5,278 nucleotides of DNA from Chloroflexota bacterium (lineage in GTDB: Bacteria > Chloroflexota > Dormibacteria > CF-121): contig VBGO01000170.1 of assembly GCA_005882525.1 (NCBI GenBank), positions 1 through 5,278 of the forward strand, read 5' to 3'. The stretch's first letter is position 1. Each line of letters opens with the position of its first letter. This document shows, in pieces, positions 1-5,245 of the stretch. The notes beneath the pieces were generated by a model. The model was not told the DNA's origin, did no database searches, and saw only the letters and a list, made by a program, of their open reading frames with translations. Position numbers and translations under genes: made by a program.

Positions 1-874
1 CGGTGGGCATGATGACCTGGTCGACCCGCTCCTCATTGAGCGGCCGGCCGCAGGCGCACTTCATCCAGTCCGGTGCCATCTTCTGCAGCTTGTTGGGATC
101 GTCGGTGCGCAGCACCGCATTGCCCGTCCGCGAGCAGACGATGACGTACTCGGACTGGATCAGGCCGAGATTCCGCAACTCGCCCAGACGGCCGGCGACC
201 GCGCTGCCCTGGGCTTCGCCCAGGACCTTGGGTAGATCGGAAACGGTCAGCGAGCCGACCCGCTCGAGATCCCGGATCAGCGCGCGAATCTCCGGCGTGG
301 TGAAGGCGGCCATCGCCTGGTTGTCTTCGGCGCTGGGTTCGCTGATCGCCTGGCGGGACTTGCGGATCGCCTCGAAGTTGTGGCTGCCGACCGGCGACAG
401 GACCGGCCACGACGACGGCGTCCCCACTTCCTGGCCGAGGGCCTCCTGGGCGGCGGTACGGATCCGCTTCAGGAAGTCCGTCCGGACCTTCTCGGCGCCG
501 GCGCGATAGGCCACGCCGACCTCGACGAAGGCGGGCTTGGCGGCGTGCTCGAGCTCCATGAAGTGGATGTCGTCGGAGCGCAGCTCACGCAAGGTGGCGG
601 AGCCCGGACGGCGAACGCGCAACCAGCCGACGACCGACGCCGACCCCATAAAGAGCTCTCCCTCGTCGGCGGCCGACCAGCTCTTCGTGACGTCGAACTG
701 AAGAAACTTGTTCAGGAGATCGATCGTGAACGTGATCCCGGCGCTGTCGAAGATCGCCTCGCGCGCTCGGTAGAGAACCCCCATGAACTCGGGGCCGTTG
801 ACCCGGGAGACAATGGTCCAGAACTGGTCGGTGGTCGGCGCAATATCGAGGCGGCGGACTTCCACAAGCAGCAT
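1..874 (-). CDS. Uncharacterised protein with winged-helix-like segment, 3' end cut off by window edge
   Basis: I do not recognise this family. The frame is open for 291 codons from ATG at 874 to the left edge with no stop, and its third codon positions are GC-rich. The start follows a GAGGAG ribosome binding site (885-890) 10 bases upstream and begins MLLVEVRRLD. Residues 1-150 look like a mixed alpha/beta globular region (for example EFMGVLYRAREAIFD, then strands around FTIDLLNKFLQFDV and ASVVGWLRVRR). Residues about 193-258 (FTTPEIRALI to NAVLRTDD) have the helix-helix-helix-wing pattern of a winged helix, including GRLGELRNLGLIQ as the presumed recognition helix. Right after it comes CACGRPL (Cys273, Cys275), which could be half of a zinc site whose partner lies beyond the edge. 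There is no signal peptide or membrane segment, so it is likely cytoplasmic. A nucleic-acid-related role is only an inference from the winged helix. It has its own promoter and is divergent from the amidase pair. Confidence 0.8.
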   Translation of the reverse strand, partial: MLLVEVRRLDIAPTTDQFWTIVSRVNGPEFMGVLYRAREAIFDSAGITFTIDLLNKFLQFDVTKSWSAADEGELFMGSASVVGWLRVRRPGSATLRELRSDDIHFMELEHAAKPAFVEVGVAYRAGAEKVRTDFLKRIRTAAQEALGQEVGTPSSWPVLSPVGSHNFEAIRKSRQAISEPSAEDNQAMAAFTTPEIRALIRDLERVGSLTVSDLPKVLGEAQGSAVAGRLGELRNLGLIQSEYVIVCSRTGNAVLRTDDPNKLQKMAPDWMKCACGRPLNEERVDQVIMPT

Positions 875-884
875 TTGTTTTAGG

Positions 885-890
885 CTCCTC
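885..890 (-). promoter_or_regulatory. Shine-Dalgarno site of the left-edge gene
   Basis: On the minus strand this reads GAGGAG, ending 10 bases before ATG at 874, and it decides the start of the left-edge gene. It immediately follows, and partly overlaps, the TGA stop (889-891) of a possible 12-codon upstream frame. It is one of the clearest ribosome binding sites in the window. The other major genes lack a comparable site. Confidence 0.6.
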
Positions 891-927
891 AGCAATGAAG
901 TTGGATGAACGGCAGCGCCACCGCCAT
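889..927 (-). CDS. Possible 12-residue leader peptide upstream of the left-edge gene
   Basis: On the minus strand an ATG at 927 opens a 12-codon frame, MAVALPFIQLHC, ending in TGA at 889-891. It is preceded by a strong GGGGAGG (934-940) with a 6-base gap, a better ribosome binding site than most real genes here have. It lies inside the predicted 5' leader of the left-edge gene, and its stop overlaps that gene's GAGGAG site. Ribosomes finishing the peptide would therefore sit on the next initiation site, which would suit translational coupling or leader-based control. The frame differs from that of the main gene, so it is not an N-terminal extension. No run of one amino acid suggests a classic attenuation peptide. 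A frame this short can arise by chance. Confidence 0.3.
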   Translation of the reverse strand: MAVALPFIQLHC

Positions 928-964
928 CCTGCGCCTCCCCAAGAGCCGGTTGACGGCAGTCGCC

Positions 965-994
965 AGAATAGGGCGGAGTAATCGCTCTTGTCAA
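965..994 (-). promoter_or_regulatory. Housekeeping sigma-factor promoter for the left-edge gene
   Basis: On the minus strand the region reads TTGACA (989-994), an 18-base spacer, then TATTCT (965-970). The -35 matches the sigma-70-family consensus at all six positions and the -10 at four of six. Transcription would start near 958, giving a leader of about 84 bases that contains the possible small peptide frame at 889-927. It is the best consensus promoter in the window and points toward the left-edge gene. Confidence 0.55.
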
Positions 995-1052
995 ACAATT
1001 TTGCACTCGCATGTGGTGATGGAGCCGTTCACCGGCCGGCCGTCACGGATTG

Positions 1053-1058
1053 CATACT
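1053..1058 (+). promoter_or_regulatory. Possible -10 element of the GatC-like/amidase pair (leaderless start)
   Basis: CATACT matches TATAAT at four of six positions and ends 6 bases before the GTG start at 1065. A weak TTCACC (1028-1033) is the only -35 candidate, with a 19-base spacer. There is no Shine-Dalgarno before the GTG. If real, the transcript would begin at or very near the start codon. The match alone is weak. The same arrangement at two other genes in the window is what makes it worth recording. Confidence 0.25.
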
Positions 1059-1064
1059 TTGGCG

Positions 1065-1226
1065 GTGACGGAGAGGGAACGGCTGGCCGCCGCGGGGCGG
1101 GCCGCCGGGCTTCGGCTGAGCGCCGGGGATGTGGCCGCCCTGCTGCCGGCATGGAAGCGCTACCTGGCGCTGGTCGAAGCGCTGCGAACGGCCCAGGCGG
1201 CTGTGGAGCTGGATGTCGACGGCTGA
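1065..1226 (+). CDS. Small GatC/AtzG-like amidase partner (53 residues)
   Basis: GTG at 1065 opens a 53-codon frame ending in TGA at 1224-1226. Its centre reads GLRLSAGDVAALLPAWKRYL then a second helix LVEALRTAQAAVEL. The spacing resembles the helix-turn-helix hairpin of GatC and the AtzG-like (DUF4089) family, small proteins encoded directly before amidase-signature enzymes, which they bind and stabilise. It is shorter than GatC (about 95 residues) and lacks the extended C-terminal tail that lets such proteins wrap round the amidase. The last 14 bases overlap the amidase start, implying translational coupling. Possible in-frame TTG starts lie at 1059 and 1050. Assignment rests on position, size and helix pattern, not on a diagnostic motif. 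It could also be a spurious coupled leader frame. Confidence 0.5.
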   Translation: MTERERLAAAGRAAGLRLSAGDVAALLPAWKRYLALVEALRTAQAAVELDVDG

Positions 1227-2580
1227 ACCGCTGACCTCCGCTCCCCTCGTCCGGGTCGCGGGGGCGCTGCGGCGGCGGCAGGTCTCCCCCGTCGAACTGG
1301 TAGACGCGTACCTCCGGCGGGTCGCCGAGACGGAGGGCTTGCGCGCCTTTATCACGGTCCCGGAGGAACGGGCCCGGCGCGAGGCACGCCGGGCCGAACG
1401 GCGGCTGTCGCGGGGCGAGGCCGGCGCGCTGCTGGGGGTACCGATTGCGGTCAAGGACCTGTTCGCGACCCGGGGCCTGCGAACCACCGCGGGCTCCCGG
1501 ATCCTGCGGGACCGGGTGCCGTCGAGCGATGCCGCCGCGGTCGCCCAGCTCCGGGCGGCCGGGGCCATCATCCTCGGGAAGACGAACCTGCACGAGTTCG
1601 CCTACGGGGTCACGAACGCCAACCCGTGGTGGGGCGTCGCCCGCAACCCGCATGACCCGCGCCGCAGCCCGGGGGGCTCGAGCGGCGGGTCGGCGATTGC
1701 GGTGGTCGCGGGCCTTAGCGCCGGCGCGCTGGGTTCCGATACCGGAGGATCGATCCGGATCCCTGCCTCGCTGTGCGGCTGCGTCGGCCTGAAGCCGACG
1801 TTTGGCGCTATTCCGCTCAAGGGGGCATTCCCGCTCGGGTGGTCACTCGACCACGCTGGTCCGCTGGCCAGGACGGTAGACGATGCCGGGGTGCTCCTCG
1901 ACGTGCTGACCGGGCGGCATGACGGGCGCGCCGCCCGGCGGGTGGCAACCCGAGGGCTGCGGGTGGGGGTCCTGCGGGGACCGATCCTTCAGAACGTGCA
2001 GCCGGGGGTGTCCCGCCAGGTTGATGCTGCGGCCCGCGGCTTACGCCGGCGGGGGCTGCGGGTGCGCGAGGTCCGCATCCCGGAAATCGAGTGGACGGTG
2101 GCGACCCAACTGGTGACGCTGCGCGCCGAGGCGAGTGCCATCCACGGGCGCTGGATCCGCAGCCGGCCGCGCGCTTACGGGGCGGACGTCCGCCTCCGGC
2201 TGCAAGTTGGCGCGCTGGTGGGCGGCGCGGACTACGTGCTCGCCCAGCGGATGCGGGCCCGGATCCGGGCGGCGATCGGGCGGGCCTTCGATGAGGTCGA
2301 CGTCCTGCTGCTGCCCACCACGCCGATCACCGCCCCCGTCGTGGGCGAGCGGACGGTGCGCTGGCGCTCCGGCAAAGAGCCGGTCGATGGCGCGCTGGTG
2401 CGCCTGACCGCACCCTTCAACCTGACCGGCCTGCCGGCGCTATCGATTCCCTTCGGCGCCGCCCGCGGGCTGCCGGTCGGCGTGCAGCTCGTTGGGCAAT
2501 GGAACGATGAAGCCCGGCTGCTCGCGATTGGCCGGCTCATGGAAGAGCTCGCTGAGGAGGAAGCGCCGGCCGTCGCCTAG
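1213..2580 (+). CDS. Amidase-signature family amidase
   Basis: This complete 455-residue enzyme is predicted to hydrolyse a carboxylic amide to acid and ammonia in the cytoplasm. The substrate cannot be read from the sequence. The Ser-cisSer-Lys triad is intact: Lys81 in GVPIAVKD, Ser156 in the glycine/serine loop SPGGSSGGSA, and nucleophile Ser180 in SDTGGSIRIPAS, with the 24-residue Ser-Ser spacing usual in this family. Further family features are GKTNLHEFAYG (122-132), CGCVGLKPTFG (188-198) and GLPALSIPFG (406-415). The start MSTAEPL is chosen because GGAG (1205-1208) lies 4 bases upstream and because it overlaps the preceding mini-gene. A longer frame from 1129 would run through that gene. 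It resembles proteins often labelled GatA, but is a little short and has no GatB nearby, so a stand-alone amidase is more likely. The stop is TAG followed by a second in-frame TAG. Confidence 0.93.
   Translation: MSTAEPLTSAPLVRVAGALRRRQVSPVELVDAYLRRVAETEGLRAFITVPEERARREARRAERRLSRGEAGALLGVPIAVKDLFATRGLRTTAGSRILRDRVPSSDAAAVAQLRAAGAIILGKTNLHEFAYGVTNANPWWGVARNPHDPRRSPGGSSGGSAIAVVAGLSAGALGSDTGGSIRIPASLCGCVGLKPTFGAIPLKGAFPLGWSLDHAGPLARTVDDAGVLLDVLTGRHDGRAARRVATRGLRVGVLRGPILQNVQPGVSRQVDAAARGLRRRGLRVREVRIPEIEWTVATQLVTLRAEASAIHGRWIRSRPRAYGADVRLRLQVGALVGGADYVLAQRMRARIRAAIGRAFDEVDVLLLPTTPITAPVVGERTVRWRSGKEPVDGALVRLTAPFNLTGLPALSIPFGAARGLPVGVQLVGQWNDEARLLAIGRLMEELAEEEAPAVA
2577..2580. other. Shared CTAG stop of two convergent genes
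   Basis: The palindrome CTAG supplies TAG on the plus strand (2578-2580, amidase) and TAG on the minus strand (2577-2579, LysM-CHAP gene). The two coding regions therefore overlap tail to tail by four bases. No terminator can lie between them, so each transcript probably runs antisense into the other gene. Confidence 0.9.
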
Positions 2581-3575
2581 TAGATGAAGCCGATCAACGG
2601 GACGGTTCCCGGGGCCACGTGCCGGTAGCTGACGCGTCCCCAGCCGCCACCGTTGACGCCGGCGTAGTTCATCTCTGAGACGAGCCAGCTGCCGTCGCCA
2701 TAGACCTGCTCGACGTAGGCGACGTGACCCCAGTAGGGCGACTCCCAGGTGACCATGATGGCGCCTACTCGTGGGGTGGGTCCTTCGGGACGGCCATAGG
2801 CACGCGCACGCCCGAACCATTGCCAGGCATTCCCACCCCAGGGCGCGGGCCGACGAGTGTTGACGTACCAGGTGCACTGCCCGAAGGGATAGACGCCTCC
2901 CCCCGAGGAATAGACCGGTGTGACGTACCAGGAGCGCTTGCCCGCACTGACCGTTTGGGCCCTGGGCTGCGGAACGGACGCCGGTTCGGGGCCAACGCCG
3001 TAGGGAACCATCAGGTAGGCGTCGACCGAAAGGCTTTCCGGGTGGCGCAGCAGGTTGAACTCGATGATCGCGTCCGACTCGGCACGGTATTTCTGCGCCA
3101 GCGACGCGACCGTATCGCTCGCCGTGACCTTGACGAGGACGCCGTCGACCGGGGGAATCACGACTTCCTGGCCGGCCGTCAGTCGGTCGACGAGCTTGGG
3201 ATTCGACCAGAGCAGCGTGTTCACTGAGAGTCCGTACTTCGCGGCCACCGCCCGCAGCGTGTCGCCGTCGACGGCCGGGTAATAGATGATGTCGCGGTGC
3301 TTCTCACCCGGCGGGGTCACCGGCAGCGCCGGGACGACCAGCGAGCCACTCATGGACCATCCGATGCCGTCGACCGCTCGGCCGAATGGGGCTTGCGTCA
3401 GGGACGCGCCCGGAACCGAACCCCCGGCCATTGCCGGCGAGGCACCCACCGGTACATGCAAGACCAGCCATGGCATCGCGGCTGCCATCAGCAGCACGGC
3501 TGAGTGAGTTGCAAAGCGCGGCGCAGCGTACTTCAGAAGAGTCCCCCTTTTCCCCGCCCCTCTTGGCCGCTCCAC
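2577..3575 (-). CDS. Secreted LysM-CHAP cell-wall hydrolase
   Basis: This 332-residue exported protein probably binds and cuts peptidoglycan. Residues about 25-50 form a signal peptide: hydrophobic core AVLLMAAAMPWLVL and likely cleavage after AMA at 50. There are two LysM repeats, at about 97-141 (DGDTLRAVAAKYGLSVNTLL) and 147-192 (SDTVASLAQKYRAESDAIIEFN). A short linker leads to a C-terminal CHAP domain (about 220-332). The catalytic set is visible: Cys234 in FGQCTWYV, His284 in YWGHVAYVE, then Glu301 and Asn303 in SEMN, spaced +17 and +19 from the His as in characterised phage and staphylococcal CHAP enzymes. CHAP domains act as amidases or endopeptidases on the stem peptide or cross-bridge. 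The start is uncertain. GTG at 3575 has no Shine-Dalgarno but sits 5 bases after TATAGG. A CTG at 3534-3536 lies just after an AAAAGGGGGA run and would give a shorter, more typical signal peptide starting MKYAAPR. It may serve cell separation or wall remodelling. Confidence 0.9.
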   Translation of the reverse strand: MERPRGAGKRGTLLKYAAPRFATHSAVLLMAAAMPWLVLHVPVGASPAMAGGSVPGASLTQAPFGRAVDGIGWSMSGSLVVPALPVTPPGEKHRDIIYYPAVDGDTLRAVAAKYGLSVNTLLWSNPKLVDRLTAGQEVVIPPVDGVLVKVTASDTVASLAQKYRAESDAIIEFNLLRHPESLSVDAYLMVPYGVGPEPASVPQPRAQTVSAGKRSWYVTPVYSSGGGVYPFGQCTWYVNTRRPAPWGGNAWQWFGRARAYGRPEGPTPRVGAIMVTWESPYWGHVAYVEQVYGDGSWLVSEMNYAGVNGGGWGRVSYRHVAPGTVPLIGFIY

Positions 3576-3580
3576 TGCGA

Positions 3581-3586
3581 CCTATA
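3581..3586 (-). promoter_or_regulatory. Possible -10 element of the LysM-CHAP gene (leaderless GTG)
   Basis: The minus strand reads TATAGG, four of six matches to TATAAT, ending 5 bases before GTG at 3575. Transcription would start at or next to the start codon. TTGCTC (3602-3607) is a poor -35 with a 15-base spacer. The alternative is that transcription starts here and translation begins at the CTG at 3534-3536, behind the GGGGG-rich site. Confidence 0.35.
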
Positions 3587-3643
3587 CAGCACAAACCCCG
3601 CGAGCAACGATGGCTTGCATCGGCGCGACGAGCTATCACATGA

Positions 3644-3692
3644 CCGTCACGTAGCCGTTACGGATGGTGCGTAACCTATTGCTCAGTTACGC
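3644..3692. repeat. Cluster of alternating GTTACG/CGTAAC operator-like elements
   Basis: Between the divergent LysM-CHAP and thioesterase-hydrolase genes the following elements occur in order: CCGTCACG (3644-3651), CCGTTACGG (3655-3663, itself a near-perfect dyad), GCGTAAC (3669-3675) and GTTACGC (3686-3692). The last two are perfect 7-base inverted copies around a 10-base loop. The middle two form a 6-base inverted pair around 7 bases. Repeated alternating half-sites in a divergent promoter region are typical of a regulator binding cooperatively as dimers. No regulator gene is next to it, and no known operator consensus was recognised. Confidence 0.45.
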
Positions 3693-3703
3693 AAGGACTA
3701 AAA

Positions 3704-3725
3704 CGCGGCGACGCGCGTCGCCGCG
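3704..3725. repeat. Perfect 22-bp GC palindrome, possible leftward terminator or operator
   Basis: The left arm CGCGGCGACGC is followed directly by its exact reverse complement, with no mismatch over 22 bases. As RNA it would form a 9-bp stem with a GCGC loop. Read on the minus strand it is followed by TTTT (bases 3700-3703), so it could be a weak intrinsic terminator stopping leftward transcription before the LysM-CHAP promoter. As duplex DNA it could equally be an operator for the gene beginning at 3764, whose -10 element lies 25 bases on. Confidence 0.5.
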
Positions 3726-3749
3726 AGCGGCGCTCAGCGCTAGGCCGCT
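3726..3749. repeat. Nested inverted repeat over the -35 region of the thioesterase-hydrolase promoter
   Basis: AGCGGC (3726-3731) and GCCGCT (3744-3749) are exact inverted arms around 12 bases. Within them GCGCT-C-AGCGC (3730-3740) is an 11-base dyad. The repeat abuts the 22-bp palindrome on one side and the TACAAT element on the other. It occupies the place where a -35 hexamer would be, and none is visible there. A bound protein here would directly block or replace -35 recognition. GC-rich sequence makes short inverted repeats easy to find, so the evidence is moderate. Confidence 0.35.
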
Positions 3750-3750
3750 A

Positions 3751-3756
3751 TACAAT
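3751..3756 (+). promoter_or_regulatory. -10 element of the thioesterase-hydrolase fusion gene
   Basis: TACAAT matches TATAAT at five of six positions and stands out in very GC-rich surroundings. It ends 7 bases before ATG at 3764, so transcription would start at that ATG and the mRNA would be leaderless. This favours 3764 over the ATG at 3755, which lies partly inside the hexamer. No -35 hexamer is visible at 16-18 bases upstream, where inverted repeats lie instead, so an activator or an alternative recognition mode may be used. Confidence 0.45.
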
Positions 3757-3763
3757 GCGGGCG

Positions 3764-5218
3764 ATGTCCGACCCGGCGGAGATGTCCGGTCGTGACCTGC
3801 TCGAGGCCGCCCTGCGCGGTGCTGCGCCTCCTCCCCCCTACGTCCGCCTCCTCGGCATGCGCTTCATCGCCGTGTCCGATGGCAGCGCGACATTCGAAAT
3901 GCCGGCGACAAGCGAGCTCTACAATCCGAACAACGTCGTCCACGGCGGCGCGCTCACCTCGCTCGCCGACAGCGCGATGGGCTTCGCCGTGTTCAGCACG
4001 CTGGCCGCAGGCGAGACCTTCACCACCGCCGAACTCCACGTCAACTTCATCAAGGCCGTCACTGCCGATTCCGGCATGCTTCGATCCGTCGGCCGGATCG
4101 TCCATCGCGGGCAGCAGATCGCGGTGGCTGAGGCCGAGATCCTGGATCAGCAAAACAATCTGATCGCGCGGGCCAGTTCGACCAACGTCGTCCTGCAACG
4201 ACGACCCGCGCCTGCGCAACCGCCAGTTGGGCAGACCGCGCCCCCGCCGGTCCCACCGCTCGGCCAGCAGGAAGCCGCGCCGCCCGGAGCCCCGGAGCCA
4301 CCGCCCCGCTTTGCCCCACCGCCATCAGCGCTCGAGCGGACCGCGATGCCCACCGTCTCGCCGCCCATGACCACCGAGCTCATCAGCATGGCGCCCATCG
4401 CCCGGAGTAAACGCAAGATCCGGACCTTTGCGGGCGACATTGCCTACCTTCGAACCGGGCAGGGCCCACCGCTCGTCCTGATCCACGGGATACCGAGCTC
4501 GTCGTATCTTTGGCGCGATGTCATCGATCCCCTGTCGGCGACCTTCGAGGTGCTCGCACCCGACCTGCTCGGCTTCGGCGATTCCGACAAGCGGATGGAC
4601 GTTGACCTTTCGATCGCGGCGCAGGCACGTTACCTGGTGGCCTTCATGGAATCGATCGGTGTCCACCAGGCCGCGATAGCCGGCCATGACATCGGCGGCG
4701 GCGTGGCGCAACTGATGGCGGTCGACGAGCCGCAACGGGTGGCTCGCCTCATCCTGATCGACAGCGTCGTCGACAACAACTGGCCGGTCCCGGATATCGC
4801 TCGCCTGAAGGAGCCGGCCTGGGACCAGATCATGGTCAACATCGACCTCCGCAAAGGTCTACGCAAGGGTCTCGAAGCCGGGATCGTGACCGAAGGCCGG
4901 GTCACCGAGGAACTTGTCGACGAGTGGACCCGGCCGTTCCAGGACCTCCGCGGTCGCCGTGCCTATCTTCGCGCGGCACGCTCCCTGAACAACCGTGACC
5001 TCACCAGCCGCTCGAAGCACATCGAGGAGATCGAGACGCCCACGCTGATCCTCTGGGGCGCGAACGACAAATTCCTCGAGCCGCGCTGGGCCGACGTCCT
5101 CAAGCACAAGCTTCGCGACGCCACGGTCGAGATCGTCGATCCGGGCGGGCACTTCCTCCCGCTCGACCGGCCGGACGCGGTGGCCGAGGCGATCACTCGC
5201 TTCCTGACGACCAGATAG
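3764..5218 (+). CDS. Fusion of PaaI-type hotdog thioesterase and alpha/beta hydrolase
   Basis: This is one uninterrupted 484-residue frame with two enzymes. Residues about 24-146 are a hotdog (4HBT, PaaI-type) thioesterase: NPNNVVHGGALTSLADSAMG carries the HGG motif (His60-Gly61-Gly62) and Asp69, followed by TTAELHVNFIKAV. This family cleaves acyl-CoA thioesters. Residues about 146-203 are a Pro/Ala-rich linker, with 18 prolines in its first 42 residues. Residues about 217-484 are an alpha/beta hydrolase: oxyanion motif HGIPSSSYLWR (His241), nucleophile Asp309 in GHDIGGG, a helical cap about 337-415, acid Asp435 in LWGANDKF and base His463 in GGHFLPLD. An Asp nucleophile is typical of epoxide hydrolases and dehalogenases, but the Trp that follows it in haloalkane dehalogenases is Ile here. 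Tyr401 in the cap could be an epoxide-activating residue. No signal peptide is seen, so it is cytoplasmic. The start is chosen by the TACAAT element 7 bases upstream; ATG at 3755 or 3782 is possible. The substrate is unknown. Confidence 0.9.
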   Translation: MSDPAEMSGRDLLEAALRGAAPPPPYVRLLGMRFIAVSDGSATFEMPATSELYNPNNVVHGGALTSLADSAMGFAVFSTLAAGETFTTAELHVNFIKAVTADSGMLRSVGRIVHRGQQIAVAEAEILDQQNNLIARASSTNVVLQRRPAPAQPPVGQTAPPPVPPLGQQEAAPPGAPEPPPRFAPPPSALERTAMPTVSPPMTTELISMAPIARSKRKIRTFAGDIAYLRTGQGPPLVLIHGIPSSSYLWRDVIDPLSATFEVLAPDLLGFGDSDKRMDVDLSIAAQARYLVAFMESIGVHQAAIAGHDIGGGVAQLMAVDEPQRVARLILIDSVVDNNWPVPDIARLKEPAWDQIMVNIDLRKGLRKGLEAGIVTEGRVTEELVDEWTRPFQDLRGRRAYLRAARSLNNRDLTSRSKHIEEIETPTLILWGANDKFLEPRWADVLKHKLRDATVEIVDPGGHFLPLDRPDAVAEAITRFLTTR

Positions 5219-5227
5219 CGCAGCTGC

Positions 5228-5245
5228 GGCGGCCTGAAGGCCGCT
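5228..5245. terminator. GC-rich hairpin downstream of the fusion gene, weak terminator
   Basis: GCGGCC (5229-5234), loop TGAA, GGCCGC (5239-5244) form a 6-bp perfect stem, extendable by one G-U pair, starting 10 bases after the stop at 5218. No T-run follows on either strand, so it is not a classical intrinsic terminator. It lies between two apparently convergent coding regions and may serve both, or only protect 3' ends. Confidence 0.4.

Noticed and set aside
3..883. Two long plus-strand frames (3-509 and 380-883)
   Set aside because: They are antisense to the minus-strand gene at 1-874, which has a promoter, a ribosome site and protein-like composition. Their translations are rich in Arg, Ser and Pro, as expected of GC-rich shadow frames.
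950..955. Plus-strand TTGACG as -35 for the amidase operon
   Set aside because: No acceptable -10 hexamer lies 16-19 bases downstream, and it is more than 100 bases from the start codon.
1129..1212. N-terminal extension of the amidase from ATG at 1129
   Set aside because: The added residues are unlike any amidase and lie inside the GatC-like mini-gene in another frame. The ATG at 1213 has GGAG upstream.
1213..2580. Glutamyl-tRNA(Gln) amidotransferase subunit A (GatA)
   Set aside because: The triad is shared by the whole amidase-signature family. The protein is shorter than usual GatA, there is no GatB and the small partner is too short for GatC, so a generic amidase is the safer call.
2861..2932. 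12-base direct repeat TGACGTACCAGG at 2861 and 2921
   Set aside because: It lies inside the LysM-CHAP gene and encodes two similar short segments (TWYV and SWYV). It is too short and isolated to be more than coding coincidence.
4346..4390. A separate hydrolase gene starting at an internal ATG (4346, 4367 or 4388)
   Set aside because: The frame is continuous from the thioesterase and the linker is typical of fusions. None of these ATGs has a clear ribosome site or stop before it.
4385..5218. Haloalkane dehalogenase for the C-terminal half of the fusion
   Set aside because: The front motif looks similar, but the Trp that binds halide after the nucleophile Asp is Ile, so the specific name is not supported.
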